This document shows positions 32,486-42,500 of a stretch of 64,000 nucleotides of DNA, one piece after another (position 1 is the stretch's first letter; every line of letters begins with the position of its first letter). Made by a program: the position numbers and the translations under genes. The stretch comes from Desulfobacter postgatei 2ac9 (GTDB taxonomy: Bacteria; Desulfobacterota; Desulfobacteria; Desulfobacterales; Desulfobacteraceae): positions 78,549 through 142,548 of the forward strand of contig NZ_CM001488.1 in assembly GCF_000233695.2 (NCBI RefSeq), written 5' to 3'. Below the pieces are notes generated by a model that made no database searches, was not told where the DNA came from, and saw only the letters and a program-made list of their open reading frames with translations.

Positions 32486-32815
32486 TGCGCCTCCGTTCTC
32501 AATTGGTTTTAACTGTCATTTAACCGGCCGGCCTTATACCTTATTATATATAAGGGTGCATTCCACAAAATACCGGTTAAGCCGCTCACAGCAAAGCAGC
32601 CCATACTTTTAGCAAGTTGCCATATTAGGACAATAATAAATTGAAAGCAAAGACATTTTAAGACGTTAGTCAATTTTATGCCCGGGAGCGCAGATAAAAT
32701 AAATTTAACGCTTATTGATACGGATCATGAATGATAAAAAATTATTTTAACATCCTAAAAATATCAATACCTTCATCACTCTCTTGTTTCCAGTTTCTTG
32801 CCATTAACGCTTAAA
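32486..32815. other. Intergenic region between ilvE and a radical-SAM gene
   Basis: 330 bp with no gene seen. It holds the CCTTAT-TATAT-ATAAGG palindrome at 32539-32555, possibly an ilvE operator, and AT-rich sequence. It also has a CTCTTGTTTCCAGTTTCTTGC stretch (about 32781) resembling CTCTTGTTTC...TTTCTTGC near 25775. Confidence 0.45.
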
Positions 32816-34111
32816 TTAATAATCTTGATTGGATGGATTGAAATAACCGTGGATCAGATGAGGGAAAGTTTGACTCAATTCTTTTACCAGATTTGCCATG
32901 CCGGTCGGGGAGCCGCCCGGGGCTGCTTTTTCCATAATGCGGATGTAATGCCGGGGGTCAAAATTAAGGTTGCGCCACTGAATCATGTTGATGTCCGTGG
33001 TGCGGATAAAATCAAAAAGCGCCTGTTTTTCCTGTTCACAATCGGTAAATCCCGGGCAGTTCAGGTAATTGATTGCCACAAAACGGCCTTTTGCCCTGGC
33101 CCTTTTGATACTCTCCACAACATCTTCAAAACAGTAGGATTTGGGACGAAAATAGGCGGTATAACACGATTTGCGCACCGAGTTCATACTCACACGCATG
33201 CTGTCCAGGCCAACATTGCACAGACGTTCCACCCGGTCGGGCAAACTGGCATTGGAGTTCAGATTGATGGTGCCTTGATCGGTCTTTTCCCGGATCAGGA
33301 CAATCGCTTTTTCAATGGCATCTGCCGAGGTTAACGGCTCTCCCTCACACCCCTGGCCAAAACTGACCACGGCCTTTTCAACTTTCAGGATATGTTCCAG
33401 GGCAACGCCTGCAATCTCTTCCGGATCAGGGATAAAGGATATTCTCTCCTGGCAGGCGCAAAGATTATTTTCCGTTTGAAGGGAGATACATCCAAGGCAC
33501 CGGGCGTTGCAGACCACGGATGTCGGCAGCGGGGCTTCATACCGGCCCAGGAAAAAATTTTTACCGGCCGGGCACCCGTATTCCAGGGCGCATTTCTCCA
33601 AATGGCGCATCAGCCGGTTGTCCGGATATTTTTTTCTATATTTGTCAACCCCTTTCTGAACCTGGTCAATTGGCATCAGCCGCAGATCCTGACGGGGTTC
33701 GTCATCCACCTGAAGGGCCGCGGAGCGGAAATTATTTTTCCCAAACCCCAACGCGCCGTAGGAAAAAAGAGGCAAAGGCGTATCCATGCCAACATCATCA
33801 TAGGCACAGAAATGCAAGTTCACATACCCCGGGGAGTTGAACACACCCACCGGATAAATACGCTGATCCGGCTGGAAAGGATTGGTTTCAAGGGTTTCAA
33901 AGCGGTCGGTGGCAAGGTTGAACACAATGGGCGCTCTGCCGGGCAGCATCATCAGTTCACTGCCGTGGGGCATGGGACAGGTACCGGATTTTGTCAGAAT
34001 AAAAAAATCATTTCCGGACATGCCTGCGGCAGCATATCCGTCCAGTTCAAAAATATTGCCGTGTTCATCAGCCACCACAGCCGTGAGCATCTGTTTATTA
34101 ATATATGCCAT
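32816..34111 (-). CDS. Radical SAM protein of unknown specificity
   Basis: 431 residues from ATG 34111; extension to 34150 would use TTG without a ribosome site. The cluster motif CNARCLGC (C-x3-C-x2-C) is unusually far in, about residue 198, after an N-terminal domain beginning MAYINKQMLTAVVADEHGNI. FGQGCEGEPL replaces the usual GGEP, and NLNSNASLPDRV follows. Stand-alone gene; substrate unknown. Confidence 0.8.
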   Translation of the reverse strand: MAYINKQMLTAVVADEHGNIFELDGYAAAGMSGNDFFILTKSGTCPMPHGSELMMLPGRAPIVFNLATDRFETLETNPFQPDQRIYPVGVFNSPGYVNLHFCAYDDVGMDTPLPLFSYGALGFGKNNFRSAALQVDDEPRQDLRLMPIDQVQKGVDKYRKKYPDNRLMRHLEKCALEYGCPAGKNFFLGRYEAPLPTSVVCNARCLGCISLQTENNLCACQERISFIPDPEEIAGVALEHILKVEKAVVSFGQGCEGEPLTSADAIEKAIVLIREKTDQGTINLNSNASLPDRVERLCNVGLDSMRVSMNSVRKSCYTAYFRPKSYCFEDVVESIKRARAKGRFVAINYLNCPGFTDCEQEKQALFDFIRTTDINMIQWRNLNFDPRHYIRIMEKAAPGGSPTGMANLVKELSQTFPHLIHGYFNPSNQDY

Positions 34112-34273
34112 GATGATGCAGGATATACCAGAATGGGGCCGGGATCTCAATTAAAGATTGTTTCCGAATATCAATTTTTGAACGAAAAACTTACCCATCG
34201 ACCGCGTTGCATTAGGCATTTTAAAAAAAATTTACATGCATCAGCACTGTCCGGGTGCGGCGGGTATTGACAG

Positions 34274-35119
34274 GTGGAAGGGAATAACGCATTCTACGCC
34301 TTGATGTCAAAAATTTCCCCCATATCCGTCCCTGAAAAGGACAAAAACAGGACCGATGTCCCGGTCACCGTCATGACGATGAATCTTAGGTTCGGCCTGG
34401 CCAAAGACGGTCCCCATGCCTGGGACCACCGTAAGCCCCTGGTGGAGAAAATCCTGGAAACCTACCCCTGCGATTTTATCGGATTCCAGGAGGTCAACCA
34501 TTTCCAGGCCGAATTTCTGACCCGGTCACTGAGGTGCCACGGTCATATTGGCTGGCATAACAAAAGGGTTACATGGTGGCAAAGCAACCTGATCCTGTTC
34601 GACCCGTCCTGGGAATGCCTGGGTCATCGCCATTTTTTTTTGAGCCCCACCCCGGAGATCCCCTCCCGGCTTCCCGGTTCCAGATGGCCCCGGCAGTGCG
34701 TCATTGGATGGTTTAAAAAAAACAACCGGTATATGCTGATGGCCAACACCCACTTTGATTTCACATCCGAAGTCCAGCAAAAAAGCGCTGGTCTGGTCAT
34801 GGCGTTCTTGAACCGCTTTCCCATGGGAATGCCGCAAATCATCACCGGAGATTTTAACACCACCCCGGGGTCACCAGCCCATCGGTGTTTTAAATCCCGG
34901 GGATTTGGTCTGGTCATGGAAGGCAGGCCCGTCACCACCTTCCACAAGTTTACCGGAAAAGAGACAGGGCGTCACATCGACTGGATACTATACAGAAACG
35001 GTCTGTATACCGTGTTCGAAGAGGTGATACAGGATTCCTTTAACGGCCTTTTTCCATCCGATCACTACCCCGTCCGGGCCGGTTTTGCCTGGACGCGCCA
35101 AGCCCCCCACACATATTGA
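34274..35119 (+). CDS. Endonuclease/exonuclease/phosphatase family protein
   Basis: 281 residues from GTG 34274, with ATG 34304 as an alternative start. EEP motifs are in order: VMTMNLRFG, IGFQEVN, ANTHFDF, ITGDFNTTPGSPAHR and PSDHYPVRAGF, giving all metal and catalytic positions. Could act on phosphodiester or phosphomonoester substrates; no signal peptide. Divergent from the radical-SAM gene. Confidence 0.87.
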   Translation: MEGNNAFYALMSKISPISVPEKDKNRTDVPVTVMTMNLRFGLAKDGPHAWDHRKPLVEKILETYPCDFIGFQEVNHFQAEFLTRSLRCHGHIGWHNKRVTWWQSNLILFDPSWECLGHRHFFLSPTPEIPSRLPGSRWPRQCVIGWFKKNNRYMLMANTHFDFTSEVQQKSAGLVMAFLNRFPMGMPQIITGDFNTTPGSPAHRCFKSRGFGLVMEGRPVTTFHKFTGKETGRHIDWILYRNGLYTVFEEVIQDSFNGLFPSDHYPVRAGFAWTRQAPHTY

Positions 35120-35250
35120 ATGCTGTTTTAAAATAGGCCGGGACAAGGATAAATACCATCCTTGTGGGGGAAATTTGCTATCTTTTAATTGAGATCGGCC
35201 AAGTCCCTAAGTAGTTTCTTTTTTATAAGAAAGTCCTGGTTAAGTTAGGT

Positions 35251-35916
35251 CTACTCCATAATACCAATATGACCCGTTTTTTCAAAATGCACTGCGCAGC
35301 GGACCAGTTCGCTTGCATGTTTAATATTCAACTTTTTTTTAATGCGCTCCCTGTAGGTGCCAATGGTTTTAATACTCAAAAACAGGCGCTCGGCAATTTC
35401 CCGGGTTGAAAAGCCCCTGCCGATAAGCTTGAAAACCTGAAGCTCCCGATCGGTTAAACGGTCGAAGGGACTTTTTTCCTGTGCCTCGGGTGGATTGGCC
35501 ATGGACAAAAGAATATGTTCTTTGACTTTTTCATTGAGGTATATTTTTCCGGTAAGCAGAAGACGGGCGGCCTTCACAACCGACTCCACAGCCTCCTGTT
35601 TCATAATGTAGCCATGGGCACCGGCAGACAAGGCCCTGGGTGCATAAAGGTATTCATCATGCATGGAAAGCACCAGCACAGGGATATTGCTATGATGCTG
35701 TTTCACATATTTGACCAGATCAAGCCCGTCAGACTGTTTTAAGGAAAGATCCACAATGATCAGATCCGGGTTTATATGATTTATTTCATCAATGGCCTGC
35801 TCAACGTCTCTGGCACTTCCATGTGCGGCTAAGTCGGGCTCCTGATTGATCAATTCCGCCAGACCCAGCCTGAAAATGGGGTGATCTTCCACCAGCAAAA
35901 TTTTCTTTTTGGACAT
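35251..35916 (-). CDS. NarL/LuxR-type response regulator (orphan)
   Basis: 221 residues. Receiver domain with acidic pocket ED and phospho-Asp in DLIIVDLSLK (about Asp56), Lys in the MKQEA loop; C-terminal LuxR HTH (LTDRELQVFKLIGRGFSTREIAERLFLSIKTIGTYRERI). No histidine kinase lies nearby, so the partner is elsewhere. Confidence 0.93.
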   Translation of the reverse strand: MSKKKILLVEDHPIFRLGLAELINQEPDLAAHGSARDVEQAIDEINHINPDLIIVDLSLKQSDGLDLVKYVKQHHSNIPVLVLSMHDEYLYAPRALSAGAHGYIMKQEAVESVVKAARLLLTGKIYLNEKVKEHILLSMANPPEAQEKSPFDRLTDRELQVFKLIGRGFSTREIAERLFLSIKTIGTYRERIKKKLNIKHASELVRCAVHFEKTGHIGIME

Positions 35917-36049
35917 ATGCCATCCGTATTGACTGTGATATCGTTCGTTTTTTATATCACCAACCAGGTATGAATACCAGATTTTTCAGAGATTACGAAG
36001 CGGTGCTGTTCGGAAGGGTCAACGAAACCTAAAAAAAGCAGAACGCGAC

Positions 36050-36625
36050 CTAATCCTTTAACGCAACAGGTTTTCCAAGGATCTCCGACCAGATCACGGC
36101 CTTTCGAAGTCCCCGGACCCTGGCCGGCAGTCGTCTTGGGCCTGACTTATGACACCGTGCCGGTGTGGCATCATGCCCAGAAGAGTTTCGGGCTGAAGCC
36201 TTCGAAACCCTTGTTTCAGGTATCTTGGCGGCTTTTCTGCGGGGTTCTTTTTTTGCGGAAACTAAAAGAGTTTTTTCATTAACAGCCTCAATCTGCTTCA
36301 GGACTCGAACACCCGGCTCTTCAGGATAAAAATCAAATTCTTTTCTGTCATCAATTTTATCCCAGAAGGTTTGATTTACAGACGCTTCCCCGGTTCGATC
36401 AAAGGGCGGTTTGTTTTGCCTTGACGCCTCTTTTTTGCGGGCCTGCTCAGCCTGGGCTTCCATTTCCCGGGCCGCCTCTCTAATTGCCTCACTTATTTTT
36501 CCCAGAACGGAAAATCCGCTCTGCTTTGATTTCCCTGGTTTTTGTGCCTTTTTTCTTTTCAATAAAGGCGCCCCAATAAAAATCAGAAATAAGATCAAAG
36601 TAATAACATCACCAAAATCCATCAT
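36050..36625 (-). CDS. Membrane-anchored basic protein downstream of floA
   Basis: 191 residues. One N-terminal membrane helix (VITLILFLIFIGAPLL), then a highly charged, Lys/Arg/Ala-rich tail with a coiled-coil-like stretch (AIREAAREMEAQAEQARKKEA). The gene starts 24 bp after floA and belongs to the same operon, so a link to membrane microdomains is plausible. No family recognised. Confidence 0.7.
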   Translation of the reverse strand: MMDFGDVITLILFLIFIGAPLLKRKKAQKPGKSKQSGFSVLGKISEAIREAAREMEAQAEQARKKEASRQNKPPFDRTGEASVNQTFWDKIDDRKEFDFYPEEPGVRVLKQIEAVNEKTLLVSAKKEPRRKAAKIPETRVSKASARNSSGHDATPARCHKSGPRRLPARVRGLRKAVIWSEILGKPVALKD

Positions 36626-36649
36626 GTTCTCCTGATCTTGTTTTGACTA

Positions 36650-37633
36650 TTATTTCTGCTCGGTATCATCAGGCTGATCAGGGGCTGCAATGGTATCCCT
36701 CATCCGGGTGTCGGCACTGATATTCTGCATCTTATAATAGTCCATAATCCCAAGGTTGCCGCTTCTGAAGGCCTCGGCGATGGCCAGGGGCACCTGGGCT
36801 TCGGCCTCCACCACCTTGGCCCTCATTTCCTGGACCCGGGCCTTCATCTCCTGTTCCTGGGCATAGGCCATGGCCCGTTTTTCCTCGGCCTTGGCCTGGG
36901 CAATCTTCTTATCTGCCTCGGCCCGGTCGGTTTCAAGTTCAGCCCCGATGTTTTTGCCCACATCCACGTCTGCGATATCAATGGAGAGAATTTCGTAGGC
37001 CGTACCTGCATCCAGGCCCTTGCTTAAAACAGTTTTGGAAATGGTATCCGGATTTTCCAGCACCTGTTTATGAGTGACGGCCGACCCAATCGTGGTAACA
37101 ATGCCCTCGCCCACACGGGCCAGAATGGTCTCTTCGCCGGCACCGCCCACCAGTCGGTCAATATTGGCGCGCACCGTGACCCTGGAGATGGCTTTAAGCT
37201 GGATACCGTCCTTGGCCATGGCCGCGACAATGGGGGTTTCAATAACTTTAGGGTTAACCGACATCTGGACCGCTTCCAGCACGTCCCTGCCGGCAAGATC
37301 AATGGCAGCGGCGCGGTTAAAGGGAAGGTCAATATTGGCCTTGTCCGCGGCAATCAACGCCTGGATTACCCGAGAGACATTGCCGCCGGCAAGGAAATGG
37401 GACTCAAGGCTGTCCGTGGCAATATCAATCCCGGCTTTTACGGCCATGATCTTGGATTCCACGATCAGTTTGGGCGGCACTTTCCGGAACCGCATGAAAA
37501 TAATGTTGAGCAGCCCCACCCGGGCACCTGAGACCAGGGCCTGGACCCACAGACCAATGTAGGAAAACGCAAAGTAAACAATCACCAGGCCGAGAATACC
37601 GGCAATGATCAGAAGAATGGACATAATTTCCAT
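36650..37633 (-). CDS. floA: Flotillin-like protein FloA
   Basis: 327 residues. N-terminal membrane hairpin ([21 protein letters not shown]), SPFH/PHB-like domain ([34 protein letters not shown]), and the AEA-rich C-terminal helix ([21 protein letters not shown] and the following repeats). Organises bacterial functional membrane microdomains. Downstream of two nfeD genes, the usual floA-nfeD pairing. Confidence 0.93.
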   Translation of the reverse strand: MEIMSILLIIAGILGLVIVYFAFSYIGLWVQALVSGARVGLLNIIFMRFRKVPPKLIVESKIMAVKAGIDIATDSLESHFLAGGNVSRVIQALIAADKANIDLPFNRAAAIDLAGRDVLEAVQMSVNPKVIETPIVAAMAKDGIQLKAISRVTVRANIDRLVGGAGEETILARVGEGIVTTIGSAVTHKQVLENPDTISKTVLSKGLDAGTAYEILSIDIADVDVGKNIGAELETDRAEADKKIAQAKAEEKRAMAYAQEQEMKARVQEMRAKVVEAEAQVPLAIAEAFRSGNLGIMDYYKMQNISADTRMRDTIAAPDQPDDTEQK

Positions 37634-37703
37634 GTCAAACTACCTTTTTTTTAAAGTTATTGTTTCTGGACAGACACTATTTAAAACTTTTAAGTGCCTT
37701 GGT

Positions 37704-38186
37704 TCAAAGATTTTCCAGACGACAGACGATCACCTGGTTACCTGTGACCTTGCAAACCCTTAACGGGGTATCGGCCTCGATAAATTCGCCGTCCGTGACC
37801 ACATCCAGGCGGACACCGTCAATCAGCGCCGTTCCGGACGGACGAAGGGTTGAGAGGCTGTGTCCGGTGCAGTTCAGATAATTTTTAAGCTTCGGGGACT
37901 GGGAAACCACACCCTGGGATGCAGATAATTTTTTTTTAAGAGATAAAGGAGAAACCTCCAGTGCTTTAAATCCCAGAATAAACAGTACTGGCAGAACAAT
38001 TAAATCAACCCCTATAACCACATAAAACACGGACATGGAGAAGGTAGTGAACACAAGAAAAAGAGAGTATCCGATAAGACTTAAGGCAATGATGGACAAA
38101 AGCCCCATAGACGGAATAAAAATTTCGGCAACAACGGTAACCATTGCCATGATCTGGAGAACTAACGGCAGGATCCAGGGACTCAT
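37704..38186 (-). CDS. Short NfeD-family membrane protein
   Basis: 160 residues. Three or four membrane helices at the N terminus and an OB-fold NfeD C-terminal domain (GHSLSTLRPSGTALIDGVRLDVVTDGEFI, given here as two halves of the motif). The start overlaps the stop of the long NfeD gene by 4 nt. Partner of the flotillin. Confidence 0.85.
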   Translation of the reverse strand: MSPWILPLVLQIMAMVTVVAEIFIPSMGLLSIIALSLIGYSLFLVFTTFSMSVFYVVIGVDLIVLPVLFILGFKALEVSPLSLKKKLSASQGVVSQSPKLKNYLNCTGHSLSTLRPSGTALIDGVRLDVVTDGEFIEADTPLRVCKVTGNQVIVCRLENL

Positions 38187-39682
38187 TTTTTCTCCTTTTC
38201 CATAATCGTTTCAACAACTACATGGCCTGCTGTTACGCGGGCCACCCGGACGGGCGTAGCAGGATCAATAAAATCTCCCTGGGTAACGGCATCAACTTTT
38301 ATATCCCTGATACGGACCTTGCCCGAAGGCCGCAACGTCGTCAAGGCAATGCCCTGGTCACCGGCACATATGCCCAAGGCCTCGGTAGATTCGGCACGTG
38401 AATCCTGGAGTGTGGCGTCCAGATACGGCCCCTTAACCACCTTTGACAGTTTAGGCAAAACAAACCGCACCACAGACATTGAAACGAGCAGCGCCCCGAG
38501 GGCACTGCCCATGACCAGTCCCAAATTTTTTATCATAAGGTCGCTCTGCCATGGCAAGCTTGGATCGGGCAGCACAAAATCCTGAAAAGAGAGCACAAGG
38601 CCTGCGGCCAGGACAACAATGGCGCTGATACCGGCGATGCCGAATCCCGGCAGGACAAACATTTCCATGCCCAGAAGCAGAAAACCGATAATGAATACCA
38701 GGATTTCCGTATAATCGGCAAGCCCCACCAGATACTGGTTGAAAAAGACCAGGCCCAGGCAGATAATACCCACAATGCCGGGGATGCCGAACCCCGGTGC
38801 CTTGATCTCCGTATACACGGCACCAATACCCAGAAGCATGAGAATCGGCAGAAACGGCTGGATCCATCTGACAAACTTTTCCGACCAGTTTTCCTCAATC
38901 CGGACCTTTTGATACGCCCCGTACCCCATAACATCGAGGGCCTGGTCAAGGGTTGTGACACTCTGGCGGGAAAACCCAAGATCGGCAGCTTCTTTGTCAT
39001 CCATGGTCAAAAGCTCGCCTTCGCTTACAATTGTGGATTTACTGGTAATCGTTGCCTTTTCTTTTTCGGAAAGCTCCTGCCAGGTTGTTTTATCCATGTA
39101 TTCAGAATGCTCTCCCCGGGTAATTTTATATACCTCCATGGATTTGGACACCATGGATTCGGCCAGAACTTGGGGATAGTTGTTTCGCTTGGCCAGGGTT
39201 CGAAACTGTGCCCTAAGGACGGTCTGGGTTTTTTCACCGGCTTCCTCGTGGCCCTCACTGGTCTGAATAATGGGCGCACAGTCACCGATAAGGGTGTTTT
39301 CTTTCATGATCAGTGTACCGGCGGAAAGCGCGATCAACGCACCTGCGGAAATGGCTCTTTTCTCCACATAGGCAATGGTTCTTTCCCTTGGCACGGTGCA
39401 AATGGTTTCCACAATCTCAAAGGCTGCGTCCACCCGTCCCCCAAAGGTATCCATGACAAATACCAGAATGGCGGAGTCATCCTTTTCAAGGGAGGAAACC
39501 ACCCGTTTGAGGTATGCGGCCATACCCGGTTCAACAGTCCCGGAAACGGGAATGATGTGAACCACCGGACCGGCAGCCTCAACTGCAGTGGAAAGGATTA
39601 ATACAAACAACAGAACCGCAACCCATACCTGGGTGCTTTTTTGTTCCGGCAACATGGCAGATCTCGTTTTGAAAGGCATCAT
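38183..39682 (-). CDS. Long NfeD protein with ClpP-like serine protease domain
   Basis: 499 residues. Signal peptide (VLLFVLILSTAVEAA), then a ClpP-class 1510-N-type protease domain (VIPVSGTVEPGMAAYL; FVMDTFGGRVDAA; candidate nucleophile Ser in AISAGALIALSAGT). It then has four to five transmembrane helices (residues ~265-400) and a C-terminal OB-fold NfeD domain ending near VARVTAGHVVVE. Such proteases cleave stomatin-family partners; the flotillin two genes downstream is the expected partner. Confidence 0.9.
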   Translation of the reverse strand: MMPFKTRSAMLPEQKSTQVWVAVLLFVLILSTAVEAAGPVVHIIPVSGTVEPGMAAYLKRVVSSLEKDDSAILVFVMDTFGGRVDAAFEIVETICTVPRERTIAYVEKRAISAGALIALSAGTLIMKENTLIGDCAPIIQTSEGHEEAGEKTQTVLRAQFRTLAKRNNYPQVLAESMVSKSMEVYKITRGEHSEYMDKTTWQELSEKEKATITSKSTIVSEGELLTMDDKEAADLGFSRQSVTTLDQALDVMGYGAYQKVRIEENWSEKFVRWIQPFLPILMLLGIGAVYTEIKAPGFGIPGIVGIICLGLVFFNQYLVGLADYTEILVFIIGFLLLGMEMFVLPGFGIAGISAIVVLAAGLVLSFQDFVLPDPSLPWQSDLMIKNLGLVMGSALGALLVSMSVVRFVLPKLSKVVKGPYLDATLQDSRAESTEALGICAGDQGIALTTLRPSGKVRIRDIKVDAVTQGDFIDPATPVRVARVTAGHVVVETIMEKEKK

Positions 39683-39841
39683 CTCTAATCTTTTTGGAAG
39701 GTGATGAATTCAATTGACTATACCATGATTTAAAACAATTTTATCCATAATTTTTGATTTTACATAATTTTGAACTGGACCTGATCAGGCCCGTACACAA
39801 ACGTCGCCCCCTGGGCATTATCAAAGGATGATGGTTGACCA

Positions 39842-40228
39842 TCAGGAATCCAGTTTTGTAACAAAGGCCTTGAATTTCATAAAAGTTTTATGGTTCATGG
39901 CATGTTCCATACGGCATGCGGTTTGCTCTGCAATCGCTTCATCAAGTTCCACATGTTTAAATAAAAAATGCTTGAACACATTATGACGGGTTGTAACCTC
40001 TTTTGCGATTTTATCTCCTTTGGGGGTCAGGGTGATATAGCCGTAGGGCTCGTAATTAATCAACTTCCGGTCAGCCAATTTTTTAAGGGTGCCGGTAACG
40101 GAGCCGCATTTGATATTCAATTTAGCGGCAATATCTTTTGAACGTGCAACCGCATTCATGGTCTGAAGTTCAAATATGGCTTCAAGATAGTCTTCAAGGC
40201 TTTCGGAAAGGCTCTGTTCGCTGTTCAT
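39842..40228 (-). CDS. DtxR/MntR-family metal-dependent regulator
   Basis: 128 residues from ATG 40228, supported by GGAGAT 9 nt upstream; the frame extends further up without a start of similar quality. Winged HTH (SLEDYLEAIFELQTMNAVARSKDIA) and a dimerisation/metal domain with E/C/H ligands (ACRMEHAMNH). No SH3 domain, like MntR. Targets unknown; sits directly downstream of a DUF134 gene. Confidence 0.85.
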   Translation of the reverse strand: MNSEQSLSESLEDYLEAIFELQTMNAVARSKDIAAKLNIKCGSVTGTLKKLADRKLINYEPYGYITLTPKGDKIAKEVTTRHNVFKHFLFKHVELDEAIAEQTACRMEHAMNHKTFMKFKAFVTKLDS

Positions 40229-40299
40229 GGTTATAATCTCCGTAATTAAACTGCTGTCAAGCCGGGGAATTACGCCGACCGCTTGGCAGATTTTATCCT

Positions 40300-40641
40300 T
40301 TAACGTTCTGGTGGTTTTCTGCATCCATGCCGCCACCCCCTGCCCTTCCCCCGTCCTCGCATCTCATAGCACCCCCCCTGGACGGTAAGCCGCTTGGCTG
40401 TAACCAAGGATTCTGCGATTTTATAACGGGCGGCTTTCAGAATTCTTCCTACGGTCTGTCGGGAAACATCCATAACCTGCGCGACACCGGACTGATCCAT
40501 GCCCTCATAATCTATGAGTCTGAGGGCTTCAAATTCTTCCAGGGAAAGGATGACTTCTCCGGTCTCCACCGCCCCTCTGGGCTTAAACCCTTTAATTTCC
40601 GGTTCTGATGCAATACATCTGGGGCGCTTAGGTCTTGGCAT
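40300..40641 (-). CDS. DUF134 family DNA-binding-like protein
   Basis: 113 residues. Family start MPRPKRPR, GEVILSLEEFEALRLIDYEGM, and HTH-like VAQVMDVSRQTVGRILKAARYKIAESL; basic end with Cys/Gly (GRGWRHGC). DUF134 proteins resemble sigma-70 region-4 HTH folds and often sit with metal- or nitrogenase-related genes. The palindrome ATTTGATCAAAT lies 21 bp upstream of the start. Confidence 0.88.
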   Translation of the reverse strand: MPRPKRPRCIASEPEIKGFKPRGAVETGEVILSLEEFEALRLIDYEGMDQSGVAQVMDVSRQTVGRILKAARYKIAESLVTAKRLTVQGGCYEMRGRGKGRGWRHGCRKPPER

Positions 40642-40661
40642 AGTTCATCCTCGTTATGATC

Positions 40662-40673
40662 ATTTGATCAAAT
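40662..40673. promoter_or_regulatory. Palindrome upstream of the DUF134 gene
   Basis: ATTTGATCAAAT, perfect 12-bp palindrome inside a longer AT-rich dyad (ATGATC...). The half-site TTTGACCAAA recurs about 70 bp further up. Possible autoregulatory site. Confidence 0.45.
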
Positions 40674-41066
40674 CATAAATTGATATAAAAGTTGTGTCAA
40701 GAGAACTTTGATTATTTGACCAAAATAATTTTAATTATAGCTATTGGCCGCATATTATTATTAGTGGCTATAGGCGATCCATAGCTTCGGAAAGTTTTTG
40801 TCAATTCGGACAATGTATAACAAAGGAGACTGGTGTCAATGGAAAATTAAGTCACAATAACAGACAGTTGATTTTATTTTAACCATGTGACTGAGACCAT
40901 CTCCCGATTTTGCTTCAATATTTTTTCAACCCAGTGGACTTGACATTGGTTTTCTGTGCTAAAAATTGATATATTGATCTTTTATCCAGCGGCCCTGTTC
41001 CTTTGTTTTAAAAATGGAAAGAGCGTTTTTTGGCCGAAAATGAACATAACAATTAAGAGATATACC
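40674..41066. other. Intergenic region between the divergent DUF134 gene and hisD
   Basis: Nearly 400 bp, AT-rich. Apart from the ATTATTTGACCAAAATAAT dyad near 40714-40732, I see no gene, known riboswitch or attenuator. An upstream extension of the hisD frame (from 40956) is open but has no support. Confidence 0.4.
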
Positions 41067-42365
41067 ATGAAAATATTTAATTACCCTTCGCCGGAAGCGG
41101 AAAAAAGGGTTCAGGATACCATAGACAGAGGCTTGGGGTTTTCCAGGGAAGACCAGGACAATGTTCAGGCATTTCTGGATGATGTTAAAAAACGAGGTGA
41201 TGAAGCGCTTATCGAATACACCAACAAATTTGACTCCCCGGCGGTTACCCTGGATACATTTAAGGTAACGGAACAGGAGTTTGAAGATGCCCTGGAACAG
41301 ATGACCCCGCAGTTTTTAAAGGCCCTTGACCGGGCCGTTGAACAGCTCACAGCTTTTCACAGCCGCCAGAGGGAAAATTCATGGATGGACACCCCCAGAA
41401 ACGGGGTGATGGTGGGACAGATGGTTCGGCCGGTTGCCGCTGCAGGCATCTATGCCCCCGGGGCCAAGGGCGGCAAAACGCCCCTGGTCTCGTCTGTGCT
41501 CATGGGAGGAATTCCGGCCAAGGTGGCAGGCGTAAAATCAATCTCTTTGATGACCCCGCCCATGGCGGACGGAAAAATAAATCCCCATCTTCTTGCCGCA
41601 GCCCGGGCCGTGGGCATTGATTCCGTGTTCAAGGCCGGTTCTGCCTGGGCCATTGGCGCACTGGCTTACGGAACCTCCCAGGTGCCCAAGGTTGATGTGA
41701 TTGTGGGGCCGGGAAATATTTATGTTGCCCTTGCCAAGAAAATTGTTTCCGGAACCGTTGGTATTGATATGATTGCAGGTCCCAGCGAAATCTTAATCAT
41801 TGCAGATGAAACCGCAGACCCGGAATGTATTGCCGCAGACCTGCTTTCCCAGGCTGAGCATGATCTGCTGGCATCGGCTGTGCTGGTGACCGATTCTCAA
41901 GCTCTGGCGCAAAAGGTCTCTGCCGCGATTGAGCCCCAGCTCAATGCGTTGCCCCGCAAAGATATTGCCGGACAGGCCATCAATGCTTTCGGCGCAATCC
42001 TAGTGGTACCGGATATTGATACCGCCATTGATCTGTCCAACCGCCTGGCGCCTGAACACCTTGAAATCATGGTGGAATCACCTTTTGATTATCTTGACAG
42101 GATTCAAAATGCAGGCGCCGTGTTCCTGGGACCGTATACCCCCGAACCCATGGGCGACTATATTGCAGGCCCCAACCATGTGCTGCCCACAGCAGGCACG
42201 GCACGGTTTTCATCCGCCTTGAGCGTATCCCATTTTACCAAGAAAACCAGCCTGATCCATTATTCCAAAGCCGCCTTTGAAAAGGAGGCGGATGATGTCA
42301 TTACCCTGGCCCAAACCGAAGCCCTGGATGCCCATGCCAATTCAGTAAGCATCCGGCGAAAATAA
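41067..42365 (+). CDS. hisD: Histidinol dehydrogenase
   Basis: 432 residues from ATG 41067 (MKIFNYPSPE), the normal length and with AAGAGA 7 nt upstream. Oxidises L-histidinol to L-histidine, NAD and Zn dependent. Motifs: VIVGPGNIYVALAKK, GIDMIAGPSEILIIAD, the Zn/catalytic LLSQAEHDLLASA and NRLAPEHLE, and the C-terminal GPNHVLPTAGTARFSS. No other his genes are in the window. Confidence 0.96.
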   Translation: MKIFNYPSPEAEKRVQDTIDRGLGFSREDQDNVQAFLDDVKKRGDEALIEYTNKFDSPAVTLDTFKVTEQEFEDALEQMTPQFLKALDRAVEQLTAFHSRQRENSWMDTPRNGVMVGQMVRPVAAAGIYAPGAKGGKTPLVSSVLMGGIPAKVAGVKSISLMTPPMADGKINPHLLAAARAVGIDSVFKAGSAWAIGALAYGTSQVPKVDVIVGPGNIYVALAKKIVSGTVGIDMIAGPSEILIIADETADPECIAADLLSQAEHDLLASAVLVTDSQALAQKVSAAIEPQLNALPRKDIAGQAINAFGAILVVPDIDTAIDLSNRLAPEHLEIMVESPFDYLDRIQNAGAVFLGPYTPEPMGDYIAGPNHVLPTAGTARFSSALSVSHFTKKTSLIHYSKAAFEKEADDVITLAQTEALDAHANSVSIRRK

Positions 42366-42500
42366 CAGCCCTGTGCTTTCCAGATGAACTTCTTGTTGGG
42401 GCGCATTCCCATTTTCCCGGTTTTAAAAAAGTCTATCTTTTAGTGGAAAAAGCATGATATTTCCTGCTAAGCTGAAACAAACAAAAAATAGATTGTACTG

